In this document: positions 5,547 through 5,671 of the stretch, piece after piece
How the letters are laid out: the number at the start of each line of letters is the position of its first letter
Numbering within the stretch: the stretch's first letter is position 1
DNA from: Euryarchaeota archaeon UBA287
Lineage (GTDB): Archaea > Thermoplasmatota > UBA186 > UBA287
Assembly (NCBI GenBank): GCA_002495235.1
Contig: DAEG01000071.1
Coordinates: 1-5,671, forward strand
Reading direction: 5' to 3'
DNA: 5,671 nucleotides
The notes under the pieces: generated by a model
Told to the model about the DNA's origin: nothing
Database searches by the model: none
What the model saw: only the letters and a program-made list of their open reading frames with translations
Made by a program: the position numbers and the translations under genes

Positions 5547-5671
5547 ATTTTTCCAGCGAGCGATATGAAAAAAAGCAGAACCGGCTGGTGCAACAGGTAT
5601 ACCAGCAGGGAATGCCTGCCTAGCCACGATATGACTCCGGGGTCTCTCACCTCTCTCATGCTCCATCTCCT
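5540..5671 (-). CDS. C-terminal end of a DUF1624/heparan-alpha-glucosaminide N-acetyltransferase-like membrane protein (partial)
   Basis: The minus strand is open for 43 codons from the right edge to a TAA. Seen: LGRHSLLVYLLHQPVLLFFI, then SLAGKMI and the stop. The G-R-HSL-VYL-HQP-L signature is the last membrane helix of DUF1624 proteins, related to the catalytic domain of heparan-alpha-glucosaminide N-acetyltransferase and more broadly to multi-helix membrane acyltransferases. The short tail after the helix fits a natural C-terminus. Only this end is in the window, so the rest of the domain, the start and the substrate cannot be judged. The gene runs in the same direction as the DUF1614 gene and ends 22 bp before its start, so the two may be co-transcribed. 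A longer open frame overlapping this region in another phase has no family-like sequence and was not used. Confidence 0.72.
   Translation of the reverse strand, partial: RRWSMREVRDPGVISWLGRHSLLVYLLHQPVLLFFISLAGKMI

Noticed and set aside
5421..5666. An 81-codon minus-strand open frame across the DUF1614 start
   Set aside because: It runs out of phase through both the DUF1614 N-terminus and the DUF1624-like end, each of which has clear family sequence.

Overview
The window looks like chromosomal DNA from an archaeon, most likely a euryarchaeon of the methanogen/Archaeoglobus sort. The basis is archaeal TATA boxes centred about 24-27 bp upstream of start codons (implying leaderless mRNAs), weak GGTGA/GGAG ribosome-binding sites only inside the operon, heavy use of ATA, AGA and AGG codons, and families typical of such genomes: an HTH-ACT regulator of the COG2150 type, a TrpB2-type tryptophan synthase beta chain and a DUF1614 membrane protein. 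The lineage call is inference. No RNA gene, mobile element or CRISPR array was seen.

Left part (1-1404, minus strand): a tight three-gene operon read leftward. It begins with the HTH-ACT protein (904-1404), followed after 3 bp by a MobA/MocA-like nucleotidyltransferase (313-900), followed after 5 bp by the N-terminal half of an XdhC-family protein (1-307) that runs off the left edge. The last two fit maturation of a molybdenum hydroxylase cofactor. A 95-bp divergent promoter region (1405-1499) separates this operon from trpB2.

Middle (1500-4032, plus strand): trpB2 (1500-2801), then a family-4 glycosyltransferase (2905-4032) with its own TATA box and a GTG start. The two have separate promoters and no evident functional tie.

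Right part (4033-5671): a multi-helix membrane protein gene of unknown family on the plus strand (4104-4810) is interrupted by an in-frame TAA at 4167-4169 and a one-base frame change at about 4542-4544. It is either a decaying gene, sequencing error, or a pair of small overlapping genes. It ends tail-to-tail, with a 4-bp overlap, against a DUF1614 membrane protein gene on the minus strand (4807-5517). The right edge holds the last 43 codons of a minus-strand gene resembling the C-terminus of DUF1624/heparan-alpha-glucosaminide N-acetyltransferase-like membrane proteins. Its stop codon lies inside the DUF1614 promoter.

Most of the window is ordinary housekeeping content. The points most worth a second look are the amino-acid-sensing HTH-ACT gene placed back-to-back with trpB2, the disrupted membrane protein gene, and the repeats around the trpB2 and glycosyltransferase promoters.
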